DNA of 56,561 nucleotides, from the NCBI GenBank assembly GCA_028278425.1, contig JANQEJ010000274.1, forward strand, positions 1 through 56,561, written 5' to 3'. This DNA is from Planctomycetota bacterium. GTDB taxonomy: Bacteria; Planctomycetota; UBA1135; GCA-002686595. A program made the translations under genes and the position numbers. Below are positions 49,730 through 56,561 of the stretch, in pieces. Each line of letters begins with the position of its first letter. Position 1 is the stretch's first letter. A model generated the notes under the pieces. The model saw only the letters and a program-made list of their open reading frames with translations. It did not search any database and was not told where the DNA came from.

Positions 49730-50905
49730 ATGACCAAGCCGCTGCGCATCGGGATGATCGGGTACGGCTTCATGGGCCGCGCCCACTCCAACGCCTACCT
49801 GAAGGTGAACCGCTTCTTCCCGGATCTGGAGCACCGGCCCGTGCTCCAGGTCGCCTGTGCCCGCAACGCGGAGAAGACGCGCGACTTCGCCGAGCAGTGG
49901 GGCTACGCCGACGTCGAGACGGACTGGCGCAAGCTGGTCGAGCGCGACGACGTGGACGCGATCGACGTCGGGTGCCCGAACGACTCGCACCGCGACGTCG
50001 CCGTCGCCGCGGCGAAGGCGGGCAAGTGGGTGCTCTGCGAGAAGCCGCTGGCGATGAACGCCGCCGAGGCGGAGGAGATGACCCGCGCCGTCGAAGCGGC
50101 CGGCGTGCCGAACATGGTGTGGTTCAACTACCGCCGCGTGCCCGCCATCGCGCTCGCGCGCCAGGTCGTGGAAGAGGGCCGCGTCGGCCGGCCGTTCCAC
50201 TACCGCGCGACGTACCTCCAGGACTGGACGATCAGCGCGGACGTTCCCCAGGGCGGCGCGGGGCTCTGGCGCCTCGACGTCGACGTCGCCGGCTCGGGCG
50301 TCACAGGCGACCTCCTGGCGCACTCGATCGACACCGCGATGTGGCTCAACGGGCCGATCGTGCAGGTGGTCGCGGACACCGAGACCTTCGTCAAGGAGCG
50401 CGTCCACCAGGAGACCGGCCAGCCGCAGCCGGTCGGCATCGACGACGCCTGCATGTTCCTCGCGCGCTTCGCCAACGGCTCGATGGGCACGTTCGAGTCG
50501 ACGCGCTACGCCCGCGGGCGGAAGAACTACAACACCTTCGAGCTCAACGGCGCCGACGGGTCGGTGCACTTCGACCTCGAGGACCCGCAGTACCTCGACT
50601 TCTTCGAGTACGCGCGGCCCTCGACGGGCACCAAGGTCGAGGACCACCTGACCGGCTGGCGGCGGATCCACGTCACCAACTCGGAGCACCCGTACATGGA
50701 CAAGTGGTGGGTGCCCGGCTGCACGATCGGGTACGAGCACACGTTCGTGAACGCGCTCGCGGACTTCCTCGAGTGCGTCGAGCAGGGCCGGCCGTTCGAG
50801 CCGGACTTCCGCGCGGCGCTCGGCACGCAGCGCGTCTGCGACGCCGTCCTGGAATCGGCCCGCGAGAAGCGCTGGGTCGACACGGGCGTGGAGCCGTCCG
50901 AGTGA
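49730..50905 (+). CDS. Gfo/Idh/MocA-family oxidoreductase
   Basis: A 391-residue NAD(P)-dependent sugar dehydrogenase-type enzyme. The N-terminal Rossmann motif is [21 protein letters not shown] is the EKP motif with its catalytic Lys. [14 protein letters not shown] contains the conserved His. Family members oxidise ring carbons of sugars and inositols, including 3-keto sugar formation. The ATG at 49730 lies 5 bp after the upstream stop, and its own stop overlaps the next start (GTGA), so it sits in a tight operon with two TIM-barrel epimerases and an SDR. Confidence 0.85.
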   Translation: MTKPLRIGMIGYGFMGRAHSNAYLKVNRFFPDLEHRPVLQVACARNAEKTRDFAEQWGYADVETDWRKLVERDDVDAIDVGCPNDSHRDVAVAAAKAGKWVLCEKPLAMNAAEAEEMTRAVEAAGVPNMVWFNYRRVPAIALARQVVEEGRVGRPFHYRATYLQDWTISADVPQGGAGLWRLDVDVAGSGVTGDLLAHSIDTAMWLNGPIVQVVADTETFVKERVHQETGQPQPVGIDDACMFLARFANGSMGTFESTRYARGRKNYNTFELNGADGSVHFDLEDPQYLDFFEYARPSTGTKVEDHLTGWRRIHVTNSEHPYMDKWWVPGCTIGYEHTFVNALADFLECVEQGRPFEPDFRAALGTQRVCDAVLESAREKRWVDTGVEPSE

Positions 50906-51744
50906 AGATCGGGATGAACATGCTCCTCTGGAGCGCGACGATCACCGACGAGCACTTCCCGCTCTTCGCGATGCTGAAGGGCACGGGCTACGACGGCGCC
51001 GAGATCGTCGTCTGGGAGGGATCCGCGGACCACTTCGAGCGCGTCGGGCGCGAGCTCGCCGACCAGGGGCTGGAGCCGACCGCGCTGACGTCCTGCGGCC
51101 TGGAGACGAACCCGATCAGTCCCGATCCCGCCGTGCGCGCCGAAGCGGTCGACCACTTGAAACGATCGATCGAGCGCGCCAGAGCCCTTGGAGCGAGCGT
51201 CCTCGTCGGTCCGTTCCACTCCGCCTACGCGGAGTTCCTCGACCGGGGCCCCACGGAGGACGAGCGCCAATGGTGCGCCGAAGTTCTGCGCGCGGCCGCC
51301 GAGGAGGCCGAGCAGGCGGGCATCCGGCTCGCGGTCGAGTTCCTGAACCGCTTCGAGTGTTACTTCCTCACGACCGCCGTCGACGCCCGCGACCTGGTGC
51401 GCCGCGTGGACCATCCGTCGCTCGCGATGCTCTACGACACCCACCACGCCCACATCGAGGAGAAGGACGTCGCCATCGCGATCACCTCCTGCGCGCGCGA
51501 GATCGGCCACGTCCACGTCAGCGAGAACGACCGCGGCACGCCGGGCACGGGGCAGGTCGACTGGGACGCGACGTTCGAGAGCCTGAAGGCGATCGACTAC
51601 GACGGCTGGCTCGTCATCGAGGCCTTCTCCCGGCTCGACCCCGAGTTCGCCGCGGGGATCCGCGTATGGCGCGACTTCTTCCGCTCGCCCGACGACGTGC
51701 AGCGCCAGGGCTGGCGCTTCCTCCGCGACCGCTTGGCGGGCTGA
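50902..51744 (+). CDS. D-tagatose/D-psicose 3-epimerase-type TIM-barrel protein
   Basis: A 280-residue protein with the catalytic set of ketose 3-epimerases: VEFLNRFE (Glu), [11 protein letters not shown] (Asp, His), [17 protein letters not shown] (His/Asp and substrate loop) and VIEAFSRLD (second catalytic Glu). These enzymes move the C3 configuration of free ketoses such as D-tagatose, D-psicose and related 3-keto substrates. It starts at GTG overlapping the previous stop, so translation is coupled. It is convergent with the ThuA gene. Confidence 0.8.
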   Translation: MKIGMNMLLWSATITDEHFPLFAMLKGTGYDGAEIVVWEGSADHFERVGRELADQGLEPTALTSCGLETNPISPDPAVRAEAVDHLKRSIERARALGASVLVGPFHSAYAEFLDRGPTEDERQWCAEVLRAAAEEAEQAGIRLAVEFLNRFECYFLTTAVDARDLVRRVDHPSLAMLYDTHHAHIEEKDVAIAITSCAREIGHVHVSENDRGTPGTGQVDWDATFESLKAIDYDGWLVIEAFSRLDPEFAAGIRVWRDFFRSPDDVQRQGWRFLRDRLAG

Positions 51745-51745
51745 C

Positions 51746-52750
51746 TCAGCGCCCGAGCGCGAGATCCTCCGGCCGCACGCCCTTCTTCGCCTTCCCGAAG
51801 CCGAAGGGCGAAGCGTCGTAGTCGCCGACGAAGTCCACGTCGCTCCGCGCCGGGATGTTCTCCTCCATGCCGAGCCCCCAGTAGCACGCGTTGACGAGCA
51901 GCCGCCGGAGGCCTTCGCTCTCGAGGTCCTGCGAGGCGCCGATCGTCGAGCAGACCACGCGTTGAGGCGGCCCGGACTCGCGCGCGATCGCGCGCGTCCA
52001 CACGATCGGCATCATCGGCGCGTTCTTCGCGCCCGCGACGGGCGCGGCGTCGGGCGTCATGCCCGCCAGAACCTGCCCGCGGACGAGCACCGTCGCGTCG
52101 GGAGGCAGCTCTCCCACCGTGTACACGTCGGTCGGCCCCCAGACGTCGCCGACGCCGCGCAGGATCGGGTGGTCGCGCCGGTCCTCCTCCAGCACGCCGC
52201 GGGTGCTCTCCGAACCGTGCGCGCCGTGGTGCGCGACCCAGGTCTCGCCCAGGATCTGCTTGCCGAAACCGCCCTTCCACTCGCGGTCGTTCCAGCCGTA
52301 GCGGCGGTACGCGCTCTCCTCGTCGCGGCGATAGTCGAAGGCGTGCGTCGACGTGCGCAAGCCGACGAGCGGCTTGCCGGCCTCGACGAAGTCGACGAAG
52401 TGCTTCATCGCCTCGTCGGGCAGCTCCCGGAAGCGCAGGAAGCAGATCATCAGGTCGGCGCGATCGAGGTGCTCCAACCCCGGGACGTTCGTCTGCTCGT
52501 CGGGATCGATCGCGCCCGTCTCCGGATCGATCGAGAAGAGCACCGTGCAGCGGAACCCGTGGCGCCGCGCGAGGATCCGCCCGAGCATCGGCAACGCCTC
52601 CTCGGAGCGGTACTCCTCGTCGCCGGCGATGAGCACGACGTGCTTGCCGTTCGCCCGCCCGTCGGCGGGCTCATAGACAACCCACGGCTCGGAGGCGGGG
52701 CCGTCCTGGAACCAGGCGAGCCCGAACAAGAGGGCGAGGCGGATCGCCAT
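51746..52750 (-). CDS. ThuA-domain protein
   Basis: A 334-residue exported or membrane-associated protein (N-terminal MAIRLALLFGLAWF signal-like helix). The rest is a ThuA-like glutamine-amidotransferase-fold domain: VLIAGDEEYRSEEALPML, ICFLRFRELPDE, LVGLRTSTHAFDY and ETWVAHHGAHG. ThuA is named for trehalose utilisation; members likely modify or cleave 3-keto-disaccharides. The ATG at 52750 is chosen because a signal-like helix starts there; an ATG 12 codons earlier is possible. It is convergent with, and adjacent to, the four-gene sugar operon, which supports a shared role. Confidence 0.8.
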   Translation of the reverse strand: MAIRLALLFGLAWFQDGPASEPWVVYEPADGRANGKHVVLIAGDEEYRSEEALPMLGRILARRHGFRCTVLFSIDPETGAIDPDEQTNVPGLEHLDRADLMICFLRFRELPDEAMKHFVDFVEAGKPLVGLRTSTHAFDYRRDEESAYRRYGWNDREWKGGFGKQILGETWVAHHGAHGSESTRGVLEEDRRDHPILRGVGDVWGPTDVYTVGELPPDATVLVRGQVLAGMTPDAAPVAGAKNAPMMPIVWTRAIARESGPPQRVVCSTIGASQDLESEGLRRLLVNACYWGLGMEENIPARSDVDFVGDYDASPFGFGKAKKGVRPEDLALGR

Positions 52751-52866
52751 CCATGGAGCGTAGAGCGCGCTCGCCCGCGCCGGCAAGGGCCGAAACGGGC
52801 GGCGCTTTCATCCCGCGACCGGGCCGGTAGGATGGCGGCCAACCCTCCGGAGGTGAAAGAAGACGC

Positions 52867-53298
52867 ATGGCCGAAACCGTATTCCTAGTCGGGGTCGACG
52901 GAAGCGACGGAGCGAAGCGCGCCGCCGAGTTCGCCGCCGCGCGCGCGCGCGGCGAGGGCGCGACGCTGCGACTCGTGCACGTCGTCGACTGGTCGCCCTA
53001 CGAGATCATCGACGTCTCCGAGGCGGCCATGCGCCACGCCGAGCGCGAGAAGGAGATCGAGGCGGCGCAGAAGGAGATCCTCGATCCGCTCGTCAAGGAG
53101 CTGTGCGACGGGATCAAGGTGGAGACCGAGGTGCACCACGGCCACGCCTCCGAGACCATCGCGCGCCTCGCGGAGAAGGGCGTGACGCAGGTCTTCGCGG
53201 GCCGGCGCGGCCGCTCCAAGCTGACCGCCCTCCTCTTCGGGAGCGTGGCCGGCGGCCTGGTCCAGGTGTGCCCGGTGCCGCTCACGGTCGTCCCGTAG
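52867..53298 (+). CDS. Universal stress protein (USP) domain protein
   Basis: A 143-residue single-domain USP. Motifs: VFLVGVDGSDGAKRA (N-terminal strand and adenine-binding Asp), RLVHVVDW, HHGHASETI and the ATP-binding GRRGRSKLTALLFGSVAGGLVQVCPVPLTVV tail, whose Gly-x2-Gly-x9-Gly-Ser pattern marks an ATP-binding USP. These cytoplasmic proteins respond to starvation or stress. A GGAGGTGAAAG ribosome site precedes the ATG. It stands alone between the ThuA and sulfotransferase genes. Confidence 0.9.
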   Translation: MAETVFLVGVDGSDGAKRAAEFAAARARGEGATLRLVHVVDWSPYEIIDVSEAAMRHAEREKEIEAAQKEILDPLVKELCDGIKVETEVHHGHASETIARLAEKGVTQVFAGRRGRSKLTALLFGSVAGGLVQVCPVPLTVVP

Positions 53299-53389
53299 AC
53301 GCGGAACCGCGGGGAATCCCCCGTTCCCATTCCTCGGCCTGCCGGAGCGGAGGCTCAAGGAAGCGATCGAGCGGAACGAGAGATAGCGC

Positions 53390-54238
53390 GTGTCCACCGA
53401 GCTCTCCCTTCCGCCCCTCCCGGGAGCTCCGGTCCTCATCACCGCGCCGACGACGCGGTGCGGGACCACTCTCCTGCAGCGGCTCCTGAACTCGTCCGCG
53501 AACGGCGTCGTCTTCGGCGAGGGCGTCGCCGGCTGTCTTCTGGACGCCGTGCGCCAGCTCGCTGCGCAGTGGTCGAGCGTCGCGCCGCGCGCGGAAGAGC
53601 ACCGCCGCGACCTCGCGCGCGCGCTCGGCGGCGAGCAGTTCTGGTGCCCCCATCTCCTGCCCGACCCCGACGCCTGGCTCGGCCTCTGGCACGAGGCGTT
53701 GGCGCGCTTCCTTCGTTTCCACGAAGCGGAGGTCCTCGGTCTGGGGCGGACGGAGTGGGGAAGCAAGCGACCCACCCTGCCGGTCGCGCTGCTGAAGCTC
53801 ACGCTGAAGTTGATTCCGCGGGCGCGCGTCCTCTACGTCACGCGCGGCGTCGTGGACGTCGCGCGCTCCGCGAAGAGCCGGCGATTCGCGAAGACGGCGC
53901 AGGACCTCGAGTCGCTTGCCGCGACCTGGCGGGAGAACCTGACCGCCGCCCTCGAGCTGCGCGAGCACGAGCGCGTGCTCTTCCTGAGGCTCGAGGACGT
54001 CGACGCCGGCGTGCTGCCGGAGCTCGAGCGCTTCACCGGGATGCACGGTCTGGACGCCGGGGTCCTCGCGACCCGCGTCAACACCTGGTCCGGACAGGAG
54101 GCCGGCGGACACGCCCCCGGGGAGTACGTCGCGCCGGCGCCGCTGACCGACTTCGAGCAGGAGCTCGTCGTGAAGACCGCCGGACACCTCCACGAGGCCT
54201 ACGGGGCGCTGCCGATCGGTCCGGTCCGCTCCGCCTGA
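53390..54238 (+). CDS. Sulfotransferase-like protein
   Basis: A 282-residue protein with the PAPS-binding signature TAPTTRCGTTLLQRLL (the 5'-phosphosulfate loop, residues about 19-34), a VLYVTRGVVDVARS strand corresponding to the 3'-phosphate loop, and a late VLFLRLEDV. Such enzymes transfer sulfate from PAPS to hydroxyls of lipids, glycans or proteins. The start is GTG at 53390. It is followed after 64 bp by a protein-kinase gene. The acceptor is unknown. Confidence 0.8.
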   Translation: MSTELSLPPLPGAPVLITAPTTRCGTTLLQRLLNSSANGVVFGEGVAGCLLDAVRQLAAQWSSVAPRAEEHRRDLARALGGEQFWCPHLLPDPDAWLGLWHEALARFLRFHEAEVLGLGRTEWGSKRPTLPVALLKLTLKLIPRARVLYVTRGVVDVARSAKSRRFAKTAQDLESLAATWRENLTAALELREHERVLFLRLEDVDAGVLPELERFTGMHGLDAGVLATRVNTWSGQEAGGHAPGEYVAPAPLTDFEQELVVKTAGHLHEAYGALPIGPVRSA

Positions 54239-54302
54239 CGCCGCTGCGCGCCGGCGGCGCCGGCCGGTCGCGGAATCCCGGCGTCCGACTAGAATCCTCG
54301 CG

Positions 54303-55310
54303 TTGGGCTCAGAACGAGACCTCGGCGCGTATCGCATCCTCGGACAGCTCGGACGGGGAGGGATGGGGGTCGTCTACCTCGCGCGCGCCCCCGACGGCGC
54401 CGCGTGCGCGCTCAAGGTGCTGCGCGAGGAATACTCGCAGCTCACCGAGCTGCGCCGGCGGTTCGAGCGCGAGGCGCGCATCGCGCTCTCGGTGCGTCAC
54501 CCGAACCTCGTCCCCGCGATCGACGCCGGCGAGGTCGAGGGCCGGCTCTACCTCGCGAGCGAGCTCGTCGACGGCGGAACGCTCAAGAGCCTGTTGCAGA
54601 CGGTCGGCCGGCTCGCCCCGGCGCTCGCCGTCGCCGTGACGCGGGACGTCCTGTCGGGATTGAGCGCGCTCGCGCGCCATCACCTCGTCCACCGGGACCT
54701 CAAGCCGCACAACGTGCTGCTCGAGCGCTCGGGTCGCGCGCGCGTCACCGACTTCGGCCTCGCGCGGCCGACCGCCGGCAACCCGACGCGCTACACGCGC
54801 ACCGACCAGTTCATCGGCTCGCCCTACTACGTGGCCCCGGAGCAGATCGTCCGCGCCCCGGGCGAGGAGGTCGACGCGCGCTGCGACCTGTACGCGCTCG
54901 GCGTGCAGCTCTACGAGTGCCTGTGCGGCGCGCCGCCGTACGGCGGCCACTCGCGGCTGGCGGTGCTCGAGAGCCACCTGCACGGGGAGGTCCCCGACGT
55001 CCGCGCCCTCTGCCCGGAGGCGGGCGACGGACTCGCCGAGCTCGTGTCCGCGCTCCTGGAGAAGAAGCCGGACGCACGGCCGCCGACGCCCGAGTCCGTG
55101 CTCGCGCGGCTCGACGCGCTCGCGGGGAGCTTGCCGCCCGCCCCGGAATCGATCGCGGAGCTCCTCGCGGAGCGCGCGCCGGAGAAGGCCGCGCCGGCGC
55201 CGTTGACGGAGCTCTCGGTGACGTCGCGCCTGGCCGCCAGCGACGGCGACACCCTCCCGCTCGGCGAGCTCGACGCCGCGCCTCAGGACCCGACGCAGAG
55301 CTCGTCGTAA
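54303..55310 (+). CDS. Ser/Thr protein kinase (Hanks type)
   Basis: A 335-residue cytoplasmic kinase starting at TTG. Motifs: GxGxxG loop LGRGGMGVVYLA, ATP-binding Lys in CALKVL, HRDLKPHNVLL with catalytic Asp, DFGLAR, and APEQ. A Pro/Ala/Glu-rich tail of ~60 residues follows, with no membrane helix, so it is a soluble kinase unlike the PknB type. No partner phosphatase or regulatory domain is on the same chain. The last 28 bp overlap the end of the solute-binding-protein gene on the other strand. Confidence 0.9.
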   Translation: MGSERDLGAYRILGQLGRGGMGVVYLARAPDGAACALKVLREEYSQLTELRRRFEREARIALSVRHPNLVPAIDAGEVEGRLYLASELVDGGTLKSLLQTVGRLAPALAVAVTRDVLSGLSALARHHLVHRDLKPHNVLLERSGRARVTDFGLARPTAGNPTRYTRTDQFIGSPYYVAPEQIVRAPGEEVDARCDLYALGVQLYECLCGAPPYGGHSRLAVLESHLHGEVPDVRALCPEAGDGLAELVSALLEKKPDARPPTPESVLARLDALAGSLPPAPESIAELLAERAPEKAAPAPLTELSVTSRLAASDGDTLPLGELDAAPQDPTQSSS

Positions 55311-56561
55311 CCGATCGACGGCGGGAAGAGCGCGAGCCGCAGGCCGGCGACGTCGGGCTGCGCGAAGCGATAGACGCGCTCGTGGAAGAGCGGCAGGAAG
55401 AGCGCCTGCCGGCGCGCCTCGTGCTCGAAGTCGCGGTAGATCGCGCGGCGCGCCTTCGGGCTCGGCTCGCTGCGGGCGCGTCCGATCCAGTCGTCGAGCT
55501 CCGGCGAGGAGCAGTACCTGCGCACGGCGCCGACCCGCGAGTCGAAGAGCCCGTGCAGGAAGCAGTCGGCGTCGGGGTAGAGCGCGGTCCACGGGCCGAC
55601 CACGAGGTCGGTGCTGCCCTTCTCGAGGTGCTCGAAGAATCCCAGCGGGCTCTGGTTCTCGATCGTCACCTCGACGCCGTGCCGGCGCAGCCCGTCGAAC
55701 ACGGCCTGCGCCGTGCCGAGGTAATGCCCGCTCGGGTGCGGCAGCACGACGGCGGTCAAGAAGAGCGGACCGGGCGTCGGATCGTCCCTCCGCTCGCGGC
55801 GCGGCGGGCGGGGATGCGTGCCGATCCGCCCGGCCTCGGAGCCGATGAGCCCCGGCGGAACGAGCGTGCCCGCCAGCACCGCGTGGCGCGGCAGCGAGGC
55901 GCGGACCAGCCGCGCGACGTCGGCGGAGCGCAAGAGCGCCCGGCGCACGTCGACGTCGGCCAGCGGACCGCTCAGCGTGTTGAACTGCATCACCACGGTC
56001 GTCGGGCGCGGCGCCTCGCGGTAGCCGCCGCCGAGCGTCGAGTCGTAGCGCAACGCCTCCGCGTCGGCGGGCAGGAGGTCCGAGGCGAGCGAGAAGCGCC
56101 CCGCGCGGAACTCGGCGAGGATCTCCTCGGGCGGGACGTTGAAGTAGAACACCAGCCCGCCGCTGCGCGGATGACCGCGGCGCCAGTAGGCGGGGTTCGC
56201 CTCGAGCTCCAGTCGCTCGCCCGGATCGAAGTGCAGCACCCGGAACGGCCCGGTGCCGAGGAAGCGCTCCCGCGCGTCGCCGCCGCCGGCGCCGCCGCCC
56301 TCCGGGAGGATCGCGGTGGCCGGGTGGCTCAGGATGTGCGGCAGGAGACCGACCGGCCGCTCGAGCTCGATCGCGAACTCGCGGTCGGACAGCACGGTGA
56401 GCCCCTCGAGGTCGGTCTGCTCTCCGCCGGCGACCGCGCGCGCGCCGCGGACCGGCGCGAGCAGCGTGCGGCCGAGCCCGCCGCGGCGCAGGAGTCGCTC
56501 GAACGTGTAGCGCACGTCGCGCGCGGTCAGGCGGCGCCCGTCGTGGAAGTGCACGCCGTCG
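55283..56561 (-). CDS. Peptide/oligopeptide-type ABC solute-binding protein, truncated at window edge
   Basis: The frame is open to the right window edge, so the N-terminus is missing. The visible part is typical of family 5 solute-binding proteins: VHFHDGRRLTARDVRYTFERLL at the edge, then a FLGTGPFRVLHFDPGE core, VPPEEILAEFRAGRF, a DVRRALLRS segment and a C-terminal CSSPELDDWIG. Such proteins bind peptides, metals or sugars in the periplasm and feed ABC importers. No permease genes are in view. The C-terminus overlaps the kinase gene by 28 bp, convergent. Confidence 0.8.
   Translation of the reverse strand, partial: DGVHFHDGRRLTARDVRYTFERLLRRGGLGRTLLAPVRGARAVAGGEQTDLEGLTVLSDREFAIELERPVGLLPHILSHPATAILPEGGGAGGGDARERFLGTGPFRVLHFDPGERLELEANPAYWRRGHPRSGGLVFYFNVPPEEILAEFRAGRFSLASDLLPADAEALRYDSTLGGGYREAPRPTTVVMQFNTLSGPLADVDVRRALLRSADVARLVRASLPRHAVLAGTLVPPGLIGSEAGRIGTHPRPPRRERRDDPTPGPLFLTAVVLPHPSGHYLGTAQAVFDGLRRHGVEVTIENQSPLGFFEHLEKGSTDLVVGPWTALYPDADCFLHGLFDSRVGAVRRYCSSPELDDWIGRARSEPSPKARRAIYRDFEHEARRQALFLPLFHERVYRFAQPDVAGLRLALFPPSIGYDELCVGS

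Noticed and set aside
1..56561. CRISPR arrays, insertion sequences, rRNA or tRNA
   Set aside because: No regularly spaced repeats, transposase or recognisable RNA gene was seen when reading through.

Overview
The window is a high-GC (roughly 70% by eye) bacterial contig with the gene content I associate with Planctomycetota. It carries many large secreted proteins of unknown function, lipoproteins, SGNH hydrolases with TPR tails, a sulfatase-fold enzyme, a SpoIIE/STAS regulator, a Hanks-type kinase, a ThuA-domain protein, and a sugar operon of Gfo/Idh and TIM-barrel epimerases. The phylum is an inference from gene content; no rRNA, tRNA or other marker gene was seen.

Layout. 1-611: the 3' end of fabD and the first ~70 codons of fabG. 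These look alphaproteobacterial, and fabG is cut off by an unrelated tail, so this is probably a contig joint. 612-7.8 kb: CPBP-family membrane protease, two SGNH hydrolases, a DUF4136 lipoprotein, a small secreted protein and a frameshifted lipoprotein/TPR gene. 7.9-21.7 kb: mostly secreted proteins (beta-propeller with two haem sites, large Cys-containing protein, propeller-like protein, repeat protein), with an amino-acid permease and a GAF-PAS-SpoIIE-STAS regulator. 21.8-29.2 kb: CBS-domain proteins, a tight three-gene operon (DUF3419 aminocarboxypropyl-transferase-like, haem-oxygenase-like diiron protein, GNAT), a voltage-gated K+ channel (frameshifted), FxsA and a ComEC-like metallo-beta-lactamase. 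29.3-38.2 kb: more secreted proteins (beta-helix, Asp-box propeller), a small helical protein and a sulfatase-fold lipoprotein. 38.2-45.1 kb: a membrane protein with two compensating frameshifts, a P-loop NTPase fused to a class III nucleotidyl-cyclase-like domain, a gluzincin-type peptidase, a secreted 38-cysteine protein, and an alpha/beta hydrolase-OsmC fusion. 45.1-56.6 kb: a strongly structured intergenic region, a Glucose/Sorbosone-dehydrogenase-like protein, a four-gene sugar operon facing a ThuA protein, a universal stress protein, a sulfotransferase, a Ser/Thr kinase and a truncated peptide-type solute-binding protein.

Most notable. (1) The alpha/beta hydrolase-OsmC gene (43891-45105, minus) has one in-frame UGA exactly where OsmC proteins have the peroxidatic cysteine. 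A perfect 6-bp hairpin with a UGUA loop follows 13 nt later, as in bacterial SECIS elements, so I annotate it as a selenoprotein. (2) A P-loop NTPase-cyclase fusion (39033-41126) could be an NTP-gated second-messenger enzyme. (3) The DUF3419/diiron/GNAT operon looks like an uncharacterised biosynthetic unit. (4) The 45133-45366 gap holds a run of hairpins between divergent genes and may be a structured RNA. (5) Six or more secreted proteins appear to share a ~100-residue beta-rich module.

Three loci show coding-frame breaks (near 7250, 26310 and 38421-38508), which suggests residual indel errors in the assembly. No CRISPR array, insertion sequence, rRNA or tRNA was recognised.
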